This document shows positions 37,583-50,112 of a DNA stretch of 64,000 bases, piece by piece (position 1 is the stretch's first letter; each line of letters starts with the position of its first letter). Made by a program: the position numbers and the translations under genes. This DNA is from Melanocharis versteri (taxonomy: Eukaryota; Chordata; Aves; Passeriformes; Melanocharitidae). The stretch lies in assembly GCA_013397845.1 (NCBI GenBank), contig VZTG01006663.1:1-64000 (forward strand), in the 5' to 3' direction. A model generated the notes under the pieces. It had not been told where the DNA came from and ran no database searches. It saw only the letters and a program-made list of their open reading frames with translations.

Positions 37583-37858
37583 GGCTTAGAGAGATAGACC
37601 TTTTGCAAAGGTGCACTGTGAAAGGACGGGAGACAGTAATCTGAAATTGCAGTACAGGAATTTCCAGTCAGCTACAAAGAAATATACTTCAAAATAAAAC
37701 TACAAGAGGCTGTGGAATGTCCATCCTTGGTGATTTTCAAAGCTTGTTTAACCCAAGTGCCTGGACAATCTTATTCACCTTAGAAGTTAGCACTGGTTTG
37801 AGCAGGAAGGTGGACTAGAAGACCTCCAGAGGTCCCTCTCAGCCTACACTTCTGTGGT
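37583..37858 (+). mobile_element. CR1 LINE fragment, 3' end
   Basis: The sequence follows the avian CR1 3' region in order: a GCAAAGGTGCACTGTGAAAGG-like stretch, GAGGCTGTGGAATGTCCATC, GGACTAGAAGACCTCCAGAG, then GTCCCTCTCAGCCTACA. It is an old, diverged, 5'-truncated copy, as is normal for CR1. The terminal octamer repeats are not well preserved. Confidence 0.88.
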
Positions 37859-38216
37859 GCAGCGTACTCTTCACAAGCTGCAGGGAGTGACATTCAAATA
37901 ATCCACTTTACGGAACACTCCAACCAAGTACTCACATTTGGTATGAAATTCATCTCTCTGCCTGCCCCACCCCACAACAGCAGAGTGGAAACAAGGCTGG
38001 TATTTGCTTCCTTACTGCTGCGCCTGCGCTGTAGCAGCCTGTGGTGTGTGCTCAATCCATGCAAACAAACCTCGGGTTGTTTAAGGAAATGTGATTTCGC
38101 AGTCTCTTTAGCTAAAAATACATAGGTGCCATTTAAAATAATTACCTCATTTCAATATGCACACCCATAAATTCAGAGTTCATTAAAGCAGTAAATATTT
38201 AGGTAGATTTATTCAC

Positions 38217-38247
38217 ACACCTTATGCAATTTTATTGCATAAGGTGT
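38217..38247. repeat. Perfect 14-bp inverted repeat with 3-base loop
   Basis: ACACCTTATGCAAT, then TTT, then ATTGCATAAGGTGT. All 14 pairs match, giving a tight hairpin on either strand. Confidence 0.95.
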
Positions 38248-40019
38248 CAATACACTGTGAAATTTATATTTTTATTTGTTTTGCAGGCATGGGCTAAGTT
38301 GTTAAGTGTAATTGCAAAAGACTAAATTTCAATATCTCCAGGCTTTTAGAATTTAAAGATTTTAAATTTAAATTATGAGCCTGGGTACAAACATGACAGG
38401 TCTTCTCTTTCACTGGAAAAGATAAAGTCAGACACACAAACATAAAGAAAAAGCAGAGATTGAAATCTGTCTTTTACATTATGTGAAATAGAAGATTATC
38501 ACAAAAAAGTAAGCTTAAAATTTGAAATTTTCTGAGTATCAAATGTTAGAGTTGGCTTCTGCAACAATCTATTCTGCTATTTCTGTCATTGCTGCTATTC
38601 TTGTCAGTTTTCTAGGAGTCTTCTAACCCTCAACAGTAACTATTCATATCTCTCACTTTCTAAAGTAGAGAAAAGAAGGCAGTGAGTGATAAGCAGAACA
38701 GCAGAGTTCATTTTTATTTGTAGGTTTTCTATTTCAGTTTACTTGTGCAGCTATCTGAACAGTGCATAGTTAAAAATCAAGGGGAGAAGATTATAAAAAA
38801 GAAATGGAAGATTACAAAATAAAGGAATGAGGAAAAAAAAATTCAGTGGCACTCAGCTGGAAAGAATCAAAGGAGTTACTAGCTGGAAAAATACCCAGTT
38901 TGACTCTGGTTATGTGGGAAAGATTGTTTTTCCTCATACATAGCCTAGCATCAAAAGAGACATTAAAATCCTATATCAAGTAAGTTGTCAGTAATGGCTA
39001 AAACTGAGGCTCTCATAAAGAAAAACACAGGCTACATTCTCCTGCACTGCACCAATTTTTCATTTCACTGAGATGGAAGTTATTCTAGTATGCAGAACCC
39101 ACTAAGGCTTACAAGGAAAAGTTGAGGTTTAGGTAATGATTATCACTGTATTCTGGGATTTTACCTCATTTTACACACTTCAGGGCCAACGAATAAATAC
39201 GCTTTTCCAGTAGAAGAGCTGCACTATTAAAAACTTCACTGGTGCAATAGAAGGTCTCAGAGGAACATTCCAAACATACTGAGTACAAGTGGTCTTTTAA
39301 CAGCTGTTATCTTAAGGTCCGGTCAAAGGACAGCAAAATTTCAAATTCAGATAAAAGTTTCAGAAAATGCGTTTTTTTTTTTTAAATGCAGCTCACTTTA
39401 TAATTAGAGATCAATGAACCTCAACTAACTGATGGAAAATTAAACCCAGAAGCCATAGCTGCCATAATGTGCAAATATGTAGGCCTATGTACTGGTAGTG
39501 CTGCTAGGGGAGATCTCACCAGCCCCCGTTATACCACCCAAGGGAGCAAAGACAAACCAGTGAACACGGGGCCTGGGCTACAGGAACCACTTCCTTTTGG
39601 TTAGAGAAAGATACTGTTACTTAAAATTGCAAAACCTAATCATGGGGTTAATTTACAACCAAGTAGGTGTATCTAATTTGAAACATTCTAGTGAACTGTA
39701 TGAGCCTCCCTAAAAGTGTATGTTTTAATCACTATTTCCATTTGGTTCAGCAGTTCTGTAAAAATAACTCTGAGAAATCAAGTGTGCAAACACTGGGACT
39801 TGACAACCCCTATAGTGACAAGATCCCCAGTAAATCATCAGATGTCTGAAACAAGAGGAAGAATATTATGCGGAGTTTAAGTATTATGACACAAGTGGTA
39901 GATTTTATTTTTTCATTTATTAGCATAATCCCATAACTAAGAACTCCAAACTAAACTGGATAGGTCTAGCTACTTAATGATTGTAGTATATGCTGTTATA
40001 GAGTTTCATACACACATAT

Positions 40020-40058
40020 AGTAGTATAAAATATGAAATTATCATATTATATACTACT
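40020..40058. repeat. Inverted repeat, 16-bp arms, 15 matching
   Basis: The arms are 40020-40035 and 40043-40058 with a 7-base AT spacer. The sequence is AT-rich with repeated TAGTA motifs, so it may have arisen from local slippage. Confidence 0.88.
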
Positions 40059-43000
40059 TGTAGTAGCACCATAGTCTAAGCTTCTGCACAATTAATTTTA
40101 GCATAACTATCTCTCTGAAAACATGTCCTTTCGATTCAGTTGTGTGACTGACAAACAAGCAGTGTGACTGGACTTCCACACTGCTTTTACGGAGGTCCCG
40201 CTTGCATTATAGTTCTGATAAGAAGCAAACACAGAGAGACTAATATTTGGAATACAGTCCAATGCCATGGTAACCACAAATGCAAATTGTAATAAGTATG
40301 TAAGTATGATGACTACTTTGGAAAGAGCTCCCGTCAAGACTTCACCTGTCTACAACTCCAGATGAAACATCTAAAATTAGCTCCTAGCTTTTCCTATGGA
40401 CTCTCATCTGTTAGAAATTACCTCCTCTGAGAAGTACAGCTATACCTTTCAATTACTAGCTATGAAACACAAATTTTAGGAAGCAAATCCCAAGACTGTT
40501 CCCAAGTATAGATTCTGTACAAGCATGATTCATATTTCATTTCCAGAGCCCTCATAAATTTGTCAAATAATCAGGGAAAAATTATAAAAACCTGTTTGTT
40601 CTACTGACTCATTAGATATTTTCAATGTCTACAGTCTTTTCATTATGTATAAGAGATGTGTTATACTTCTAAATACTATATTTTTGGGACTCCAGATAGG
40701 GTAAATAATTGCAATGTATGGATTCAGCGTGACACTGAAGTAAGTAAATACAACTTGGAACTGGACTTTCATAGAATAACTTCAAATTTGTTCATATTTC
40801 TTAAAACAAATCTATTTTTAAAACATGGGATACATCTATCAATATGCTGCAAATATACCTGAAAATAGTGATTTACATTCAAGTATTTTAATGGAAACAA
40901 ATTTGTTGTACAGCTTAACCGCTAAAACCAGCTATCAGCTGATAATAATGTAAAACCTACTGGCTTTTAATAAAGTAAATAAAAGCTTTTCATTTTTTCT
41001 TATTTGTTTATTGGACTGATATTTCAGGCCACAGAAATTTCAATGTAAAATCTTATTGAGCTTCTTCCTTCAAATGAAGGGATTGTCTTAATTCATAAGA
41101 ATTAATAAAAACTTCATTAGGATTAAATGTTCTCTTCTGTTGAGGGTTTTAGTGGAGAATTATGCAGATAGCATAGAATGAATTTAAATGCTCAGTACTT
41201 GTCCTCAATAGCTAATTTCATTTTGACTCATAAAAGAACAGAGATAAATAATAAAAAGTTACAGACTTATTTGTTAAACTAAAATGAATGAGCAATAAAC
41301 CCTATTGTGTCATACACTAGAAATATATTGATGGAGAAATAATGAATTTTGCATTTATGCCTAAGTTAAACACACTATAGAGATCCCCACATGGAGGACA
41401 GAAAATTTCCCATTGGACCAATTAGTAAAATCAACACATCCTTTATTCAAGGATTGATTTGAAGATCACTGACGACTACCAAATAACAGTAGTTCCACTG
41501 CTGTTCTGCAACGGACCTAATCAAAACTTGGAAAGGTGTGCAATTAATGGATAAAAGTTAAACTATGAGCTGTTTCTCTTGTTTGTACAAGACAAATGAG
41601 GTTCAAACACCATCAGAAAAAGGAGAGACATTTGATCAATTAATTTGATCAAACTTTAATTATGTTTGCAGCAAGGTAGAACTCAGACAAGTTTCAAACT
41701 AAGAGTTGGGAAGTCTCAGCATAGACTTTGGGATCACTTAAAATTTCAACGATTTTTAGCATCTTTCCAAACTAAAGAAACCTACACTGCACCGATTTCC
41801 AGTTTATACTTATTTGTCTTCTCAAACTAGAGTTCAGATCTTTTCCCTGAGTAGTATCAGACACATGAGGAATTCCACTGGCTGTGAAACTGAAAGACCT
41901 GTTTGAAACAGGAGAAGGAGAGACACATAGAAATTTTCAAGGAATATAATACTAATAAATGAAACCATAAAATGAATCCACAGTACCCCAAACATCTTGA
42001 ACCATGACAGGAATCCTCATGTTCTCACATACTTGGTTGTTTAAGGACAGATCTTGTTGAAAGCCAGGCTTTCACCTTAAGATAACACGATTTGATCACT
42101 GTTATTAAAAAAAATAAAAAAAATTAGTAGTCTCTGTGTCACAGAATCACATAATATGCAAAATGCATAAGAAAAGAATGTTAAAATTTAATTCTTGAGA
42201 CACCTCACACAAAATTAAACAAGAGGATGTACCCAAGAAAATACTACTGCATTGAAGTTCTATGCTTAATTCTTTTTGTAAGTTAATTTAATTTCTGATT
42301 GGTTTTAATTTCTGATATACCATTTCAGGTTTGTAGTAACTGGTTTTCAGAACCAGAAATTTTTGCACAGAAATTAGATCCATCGTATTTATTCAAGTGG
42401 TTTTTCAGTAGTATTAATTTTACCTAAGGGTGTATTAAAATGATTTTTTGCGTATGTGAAGATTCCAGTGTTTGTGACACTGTTGCACAAGGAAACTTGT
42501 TAAATTTCTCTGTTTTGCTGCCCCTATGCTAACTACTCAGATTCATTATTGCTTTCTCTTTTTTTTTTTTTTACCCCAAAAGGCAGGAAACTGCTGTTTT
42601 ACAGATTCCATGCAGAAGAAATTTAGGTTGAAAATATTCACTTGAAAAGAAGTGGCAACAGAAAAATCTAACACGTCTCTGAAAATGTTGATCGCGAATA
42701 TAGGTGACATTTAGAAATTGATTATATGCCTTTTGACTTATAAGAAGATCCTTGACAAAATGCTTTGGATTAAAGCAGCAAATTTAATTCTGTCAGATAC
42801 AAATATCAGGGCATAAACATTGCACTTATAAAAAAAATTCCTTACAGTTATTTCTTCAGGTTATTTTCCTAGTTTCACACAGAACTGGGTCTTACTCAAA
42901 ACCATATTGTCATATCATTTTTCTGTGTCCTTCCACAATCTCATCAATTAACTATTTCACATCTTGTGACCTCTCAGTTTTAACTTCCAAAAATTTGTTT

Positions 43001-44005
43001 TGTTTCACTGTTGCAAGAAACTTGGCTTCTTTTTCCCCATCTTCCCCACCTTTACTCAATTATTAGACTAAATAAAAATGCTAAGTAATGTGAGTACAAA
43101 TTCTTCCACAAAGGTCTTAGTTAGCCGGCCACCTAGAAGGTTTATAAATATGAGCTTCAACTACATGCAAGTATGGATCATAAACCTTGTGACCACTTTT
43201 TGAAGTTAAAACATTGTACAAGGCTTTGTTTCATTAGCAGAAGAGCAATTTTCTGAGAGTGACAGTTGCTGGTTTGGCTGCATTCCTGTCTGCTGTAGAG
43301 GTAACTCCCTTGTAAGGATATGCAGGTGCAAAAGAAGACATGAAAATTATGTGCATATATATCACTAGAGAAGTTGGATGGCATGATTCACATTTGCTTT
43401 CTGAAGATGTTTAAAAATTTTCCGAAAATATTATGATAAAGCAGAGAGAAGTGTTCTCTGGCTAAACAAGTGACTGGCCCAGAAAAGTCTAGCACTGAGT
43501 GTGAAATGCAGGCATGCACCATCTTATCCAAAGTAAATGCACTGTTTTGGCAAGTCGCTGAGGCTGATCTTGCAGGATAGGATGAAAAAATCATAAAAAT
43601 ACAAAAGAACCCACTGACGGCCCTCAGCACCTGGTAATGTTACCTGCTAGGTCAGATATCAAGGGTCATGTTCAGACCATATAAAATACAATTTAAAAAT
43701 ATAAACAGAGAAAATTAAATTAATGGTTGTAGAGTCTCAAAAAAAGAGTGAGAAGAAATAGGTGTGGGATGTGTGACAAAGTTTAAAATATTTGAAGGAC
43801 ACTGTTTTCCTAGTTTGGTGCTAGGAGACAGTGGCAAGAAACACCCAAATCCAGAAATGATACATATTTCGGAATTTTACAAAAACAGTGTATTATCTTA
43901 AACCCACCCTTGCTCTTAATATTACTGCTGTCCTTACTAGACCTGCTCACCCCAGACACTTTGCTGCCCTGTATTAAATCACACAAATACTGCCGCTGTT
44001 TTTCA

Positions 44006-44064
44006 TAAAATCATAGAATCACCTAGGTTGCAATAGACCTTTAAGGTCATCAAGTTTGACCCTT
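44006..44064 (-). mobile_element. CR1 LINE fragment, extreme 3' end, antisense
   Basis: In plus orientation it reads AATCATAGAATCACCTAGG then TTGCAATAGACCTTTAAGG. This is the reverse complement of the common avian CR1 3' terminus (TTCTATGAT octamer end). Only the last ~60 bases are preserved. Confidence 0.85.
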
Positions 44065-47000
44065 ATCAATATTTTATATCCATTTTTCTCCCAAAGAACC
44101 AAAATAATCACCATAATCCTGTAAACCAGTAACAGCAATGGGAAGAGAAGTCCTGTGGATTGGGTTTAACCAAGTTATAGATGGCAGAATGGAAGAACTG
44201 GCTCACACTTTGACTCATGCTCGTGCTTTATCAAATCACACTATGACTAAACCACAACCAGTGTTTAAACCTTGGAGAGGAACACATGACAGTGCAGTTT
44301 TCTAGCACATCTCTTGCGTATTTCCCAACTTCCTTTCAAAAAAAACTGCACACAAACCTGCTAAATGTGACTGTAATACAACACTCTGACGGCAAAGGTG
44401 AGAGAGGCATTGGAGTAAATGAAATGCTTTTTCAAATCATTACAAAGTATACAGGTGACTTTCAGAAGAAAAGGATACTTCCCTCGTTATCTTCTGATTT
44501 CATCTGAATCTCAGCAAGTATCCAAAAGGCATTTTTTATTGCATGAATGTGTAACTCAGGAAGAAAAGTGAATCATTTGCAGCAGCAAGACATCAGCCAT
44601 CTTGCTTGTTACCTAAAAGAGTTAATCTTACAGCAAGCCACAGCTACTTTGCTCTGACTATATTTGGCGTGGGTTTGAGAATGTTTCAGAGGATTTACTG
44701 CTTTAGTACCTGTTTGTCCCTTTTAAACAAGTGTAAGATTATGGGGTTTAAAAAGAGATAATAATTCAGGAAAGCTGAAACAAGTTCTCTTTCAAAGACT
44801 TTAATAAGGAGCATGACATTTCTTTTTGAACAAAAGCAGCTTCTCAATTTCCTTCTCCTGGAAGTAACTCACTTCCCCAATTTAGCTTGATTTGTTATTG
44901 TTTCTGACTAACACCTTAATCCTCCTAATCAATGTTTGCTTATTTCCACAGTCTGTTATCAAAAGAAGTTTCAAAATTATGAAAATAATACATTTTCTAG
45001 GCAAGTGCAAAGAAGAGAAAGACTTTTAAGAGATGTTTACTCTGTCATGAAAAAGAGAAATGCATCATTATATGTGAATAATACTAATCTCATACCTGTG
45101 CTAGATAGTGGCTCTACCTTAGAAATAACAGCATGGACTTTATCCTAGGTCTGCTGCCCAGGATTGCAAGGGACTTTATACAGCTCCCCCTGACACAAAT
45201 TTCCATGGTTTTACTATGGCTGGTATCTGAACCAGTAAAATTAAAACTTGTTCAGGAATGCCTCTGCAGGCTGCAGTATCTACAGCTGAAGCTCAGCCAC
45301 ACTCTTTTAACTGCAAGATAAGATCTTTCTACATAAAGCAGAAATTGGGATTTACAGAAATGACCAAGATTGCACTCCATATACCCTGAAATACATATAA
45401 CAACCCTTAATCCTAACCCCCCCACCCACAAAAAAAAAAGAGCACCCCCACAGGGAAACTGCAATTAAATAAACATTGGAATGGAAACTAAACAGTGAGA
45501 TAACAAAGCTGTTCTCTTTCTCTTAACTGTCTCTCAGAAGAAAATTGAGGAATAGATGATTATTTAAATAAAACTTCCCAAATCCGGTTTCTCTGCCTCA
45601 TCTCCAAGCATCGTCTCAGTCTGAAAACCTAGGAAAATATTATGAGCCAGCCAATCAAAAGTAACAGTCATAATGACTTTCAAGAATATGTCTGTCCCTC
45701 AGATTGTGGCATAAATCTAGAACTTCTGTAATCACCTCCAGAGTTGACTTTGACTTGGCACCCATGAAACAAAAGTGTTATTCAAGGCAAATCCTCTTTA
45801 CATGTCAAACCTTGGTTTATTTCCTTTATTTTAACCTTATGAGTCACAGTGACATTTCTGATACCCCGAATCATGCTCTCTTTCTGCATCGCCGCTCTCC
45901 TGGTTTCACTGTCATGCAGCTGGTTCTCTTCTCATGTCTCCCATTCCTGTAGTGCCCTGCTGCACTGTCCTTTAGGAATAATGGCTTGCTTCCCTCTTCT
46001 GCTCCTTTCATCAACTTAAAGTTGAAATAGAATGCAAATGTAATATTCATAGATTATATTTTACATGTAAAGCTTCTGTAATCAGCACTGTAGCTGGGTA
46101 GGTAACAAATATAGCAATAAAGCAACTAAGGACCAGAACACCTGAAAGAATACTCCAAAAAAATATTTATTTACTCACCTTCAACCAACCAAACAAACAA
46201 AAATAATGAAACATTTGATCCTCAAAACTCATTTTTGGTTAAAAAATTACACTGGGGTGGATTTCAAACTATGTTGTCACTGTCCCTAGCCTCTGAACTT
46301 TTATCACAAGGTGAAAAACTGTAAATAAAAATAAGCATTATACACAGATTCTTACCCAAACATTACCTTTAAAAACGGTTTAAAAAATTTAGCTCTCCAG
46401 AGTTGCAGCAGCATTTCTGTAAGTTTTCGGGAGGCCTTTGGGGGGCTTGAAAAGCTGTGACAAATTGTAATTAGCTCTAGCATCACCTTCCTCCTTTCAG
46501 TCTGTTTGTGTTTTATCTTTTGTTCTTTTCAAAAGAAGCTTCTGGCTTTTACTGTGACAGTTAATTCATAACAGTGTTTTCAAAAATATTATTTCAATGA
46601 CTCTTGAGAGGAGCAGTTTAGCCAAAGTATGAACCCCTCCATTCATCTATTTATATCTTCTAAAGCCAGGAGCTGACTATAAGCCAGTCTTTTGCCTCTG
46701 ATATTTCCTAGGTATGTTTACAGCCAGATTAAAAACATCTGCTGGACCATGCAGATTTATCCACAGTTCAGCCAAAGCTCTTAATCAGATTAAATTTCCT
46801 CTTGTCCTGGTCCCTTTAACTCTCTTGGAGCTTCAACGATTCATCTCTTCCAAACCTGAAAATAACATCTCATTCTCAGATTCAAAACCTTTAGATCCAT
46901 TTGTGCAGCAAATATAAAAGCTCTCTGCACCTTCAGAGGTCTCAGGTCCACAGATATTTTGTGTCTATTGCCTATGTATCTCCAATCTACATCAGATGGA

Positions 47001-48046
47001 AAATTGCTTTCTGTTCTCCTTCCTTATTTTATGTCAGCAATTAGACAATAATTCCCCAGTCTTCTTGCATCTATTGCCTGTGGTTGGAATCTTTCACATC
47101 AAATGATTTTCTCTACCTGACATTCGAAATCCTCCCTAAAAATCACTATCTTCTACAACCGCTTCAGTTCCACAGTCACAAATGTAAGCTGACCATGTTC
47201 AACTTCATCATTTTTTATTTAAACTTTCTCATTGCATTCTACTCTTCCACGTGCATCATCACCTAATTTTACTTCCCCCATTAAAAGTAGCTTTCCCCAG
47301 TGTCAGAGTAAAAGATATGGTCCATATATGATTTCATTGGTAATGATACCACACTCCATAAACAGAAAAGGAAAGCTTAACTATAGGTAAGGGAAACTGA
47401 TATTGCTTTGTAGTAAAGCAAAAAAATGTACAGTTTAATTGGAATTATTGTAAAAATTGGCATTCTTTCTCACAATTTTAGCACTCAAATATAGTTGACT
47501 ATGTAAGAAACTTCCTTTTTTTTAAAGTTTTGTTTCAGATGGACTTTGACAAAGAACTCAGATAAATCTTGTTTAGACAGGGCATGACTCCCACAGCTCA
47601 AAGCCAATATCTAACCTTTATGTACTTCAAAAATAGCTTGGAAACACAACCAGAGTGAAGTTGAAAGGCTTAGCAAGCAAAAAAAAGCAGACTGAAAAAA
47701 AAGTCAGACTTATTTAAGGGTATTTTTAGTCATGCTGATAATTTTGGTTGTGTGACTCATACCTCAGGAAACCTTTGAGATGATAATAGTCAAAGACAGG
47801 TACCTTCTGATTCAAGAAACCAGGCACAACACATCTATTCACTGAAAATCATGCGCTGGATGCACACACATCTGCAGTCTACAATATCACATTCATACAA
47901 ACTCTAGATCCTAAAAAAAGGGAGGCAAGCCCCAACCCCTCACTCTACTGCTCTTTTATTTGTCCCCAGGCTACCCCAAAGCTCTGCAAAAGCTGATATT
48001 TACCAGCGGCCCTGCTCACAGACCCAGCAGCCCCACCAGCACTCAC

Positions 48047-48128
48047 CACTGGACGGTGCACATCCCAAAATGCTCGCTCCTGACTGTCAAGAATCTTCCT
48101 CTCTATCTTGTCTCTCTTCTTGTCAACC
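48047..48128 (-). CDS. RGS7: RGS7 exon: linker helix
   Basis: This is an 82-nt exon with acceptor gacag and donor GTGAGT. It completes the split lysine, then reads VDKKRDKIERKILDSQERAF and ends WDVHRPV on a codon boundary. The charged, heptad-like helix leads out of DHEX towards the flexible linker before GGL. The donor is followed by a 14.5-kb intron, the largest in the visible gene. The exon-exon joins on both sides keep the frame exactly. Confidence 0.97.
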
Positions 48129-48262
48129 CTGTCAGTGTCATAGGATATTGAAAAGAAACAGTGTTGATGACAGTAATTTTTAACATAAAAAGTGCCCAAC
48201 CACTTTTTCCGCCCTTCAAAAAGCATGCAAAATGAAAACTGCTCATCTCCAAAGAAACTTAC
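48129..48262 (-). other. RGS7: RGS7 mini-intron (134 bp)
   Basis: It is bounded by GTAAGT and a GACAG acceptor. It is unusually short beside introns of 1-14 kb in the same gene. Confidence 0.95.
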
Positions 48263-48339
48263 TTTGCTTGTGCTTCAGCTTGCATAAAAATAAACTCCCA
48301 TTTCCGAGCAAATGCTCGCTGTAGCCTGGCCAAACTCTC
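48263..48339 (-). CDS. RGS7: RGS7 exon: DHEX helix
   Basis: This is a 77-nt exon with acceptor ttttcag and donor GTAAGT. It begins ESLARLQRAFARKWEFIFMQ and continues AEAQA plus two bases of a split lysine (AA|G). The pattern of Arg/Lys and aromatic residues fits the helical DHEX segment. It is separated from the next exon by an intron of only 134 bp, the shortest in the window, so the two are likely spliced as a pair by intron definition (inference). Confidence 0.97.
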
Positions 48340-50047
48340 CTGAAAACACATCACAATTTTAGTGGGTTAGGTTGCAAGTTATTTACTCTTTAATAGCTTC
48401 TGGCTTTAACTTTCCCTCCTCTCCTCGCCTCCCCCTCACCAAGATATAATACAAGTCATGATATTTGTGTCAGTGTAAATGTACCTTACTTATCTGATAC
48501 AAAGCTTTTTCTTGACACCAAATAAAATGGAATACTTTTGAATGCCTTGACTATTTTAGTTTTGAAACTCTGATAGAAAGGGTAGATGCATCCTTCAGAA
48601 GAACATGGGATTTCTGAAACATTTTTATATACTGTGTGCTGTCTTAGCAATTTTGAAATAGCACAAAGAAACATTCTTGTTTTGGAAGTACCTAATAAAG
48701 AAAGATAACAGCAGTTATCTCCACACTGGATGGTCCACATGACAATTCCTCATCAGTCATCTATGCAAATGGTTTCCACTAAACAGTGCTGGCTGCTGTT
48801 CTTGGTAGTATAGCCAAATCTCCACAGCTATCCTCATTTTTAAAAATGTAGACTATAGTTCTTCTCCTGTACAGGAAATGTATCTATCCTACAGACTACT
48901 AATAATAACAGGAAGAAAATTCATAAAATCTTTGCAAAATTCTTTCCTCCATTGATGCTGGAACATTTTCACAGTCTCTAACAGCTTTTTGAATCTCTCC
49001 ACAGCTTAAACAGCAGCAGTATGCAGTCTTTTTAAGAAAAAACGTGTTGTTTTTACTAGATTTCTATGCATTACAAATGTATCTCTGTGCCATACTCACT
49101 GAAAATGAAGACTGCAGAAAGAGAAGAGGAGATTTGCTAGAGATCTTGTCAATACCAGTAAAGGCTCTCATGGACTGTGCACTGAAGGGGAATTTTCTAA
49201 GGCGTGTGAGTATAAAATTACGCATACCCCACAGTGCAGTACACTAAAAAACAAGCTTGTGCCAGAAGAAGCAATACAGTGTGTCAGCATGGTGCTGTGG
49301 ATGGAGTATTTGGTGTGTTGAGAGGCCTGGCTGACTATCCTGCTATCAGGTCACAGCAGCACAGCTGGACAGCTTTCAGCGCAGAGCCAGGGCTGTTTGT
49401 GGATTTTATGTTGACATGCTCATGAAAAATTCAGGAACTTTTTGGGGGTAGAGTTGGAATTCAAGACATCTCTCTCCTTATCAAATGCCATCCTCATCAA
49501 CTAATCAAACTCCCTCTTTTTCAGGCTCCTCCTGGCCGCAATTATCTTACCTTGCCCGAGGCACAGCACAACTCTCAGGGAGTAGGAATGCCTCTAGTGT
49601 GACCCTCTTTGCCTCTCATCCAGCTGATGGGAAAAGGCTCAAGTGTCAGCATCACTTATAAAGAATGCAATTTACATTTCTACATCTATCAAGAGCTTTT
49701 GGAAATGTTGTCAGAGATCCTTCATTCAAATCTTAAATGGTGTAGAGAACCACTGCTTCCAAACACTCATGGTGTACTGGGATTTGTGAAGTTATTTGGG
49801 ATCGGGGCATGGAGATCCGAGCAGAGTAAGGTTAGAGATGGACTGTAATCTCAACATTTGTCCAGTTAGCCTTCTCTATAATCTCTCAAACCCCATTTTA
49901 GACTACTGAGCAGTATTAGACACACAAGCTGGAAGAACTGGATAACTAATAGATTTTCACACACAATGCCCACAGTTCTCATGCTTAACATTATTTCATG
50001 GGCTCATTAGGCCCAGCAGAGAAATCTACTATCATACAGGTACTTAC
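48340..50047 (-). other. RGS7: RGS7 intron, 1.7 kb
   Basis: Donor is GTAAGT and acceptor TTTTCAG. No repeat family or exon was recognised within. Confidence 0.87.
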
Positions 50048-50112
50048 AGCTTCATAGTCTGCTAGTTCTAGCCTTGCTTTATTCTGCATTGTCCGCTTGC
50101 AGAGGTAAACAG
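50048..50112 (-). CDS. RGS7: RGS7 exon: DHEX helix
   Basis: This is a 65-nt exon with acceptor ttccag and a strong donor GTAAGT. It completes the split alanine codon (G|CT) from the preceding exon and reads VYLCKRTMQNKARLELADYEA. The segment is a charged amphipathic helix of the DHEX region, which packs on DEP and on the G-beta-5 propeller in R7 complexes. It ends on a codon boundary (phase 0). Identity is clear from near-exact agreement with remembered mammalian RGS7. Confidence 0.96.

Larger units (their letters stand above)
33578..48046 (-). other. RGS7: RGS7 intron, 14.5 kb
   Basis: This is the largest intron visible. It holds CR1 fragments at 37583-37858 and 44006-44064, inverted repeats at 34281, 38217 and 40020, and a duplicated segment around a single N at 36731. 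No additional coding exon with a family match was found. Open frames up to 139 codons (around 35.1-35.5 kb) are in a locally GC-rich patch and unsupported. Confidence 0.8.

Noticed and set aside
42138..42156. Short CR1-like string (TCACAGAATCACATAATATG)
   Set aside because: About 20 bases, with no continuing CR1 match on either side.
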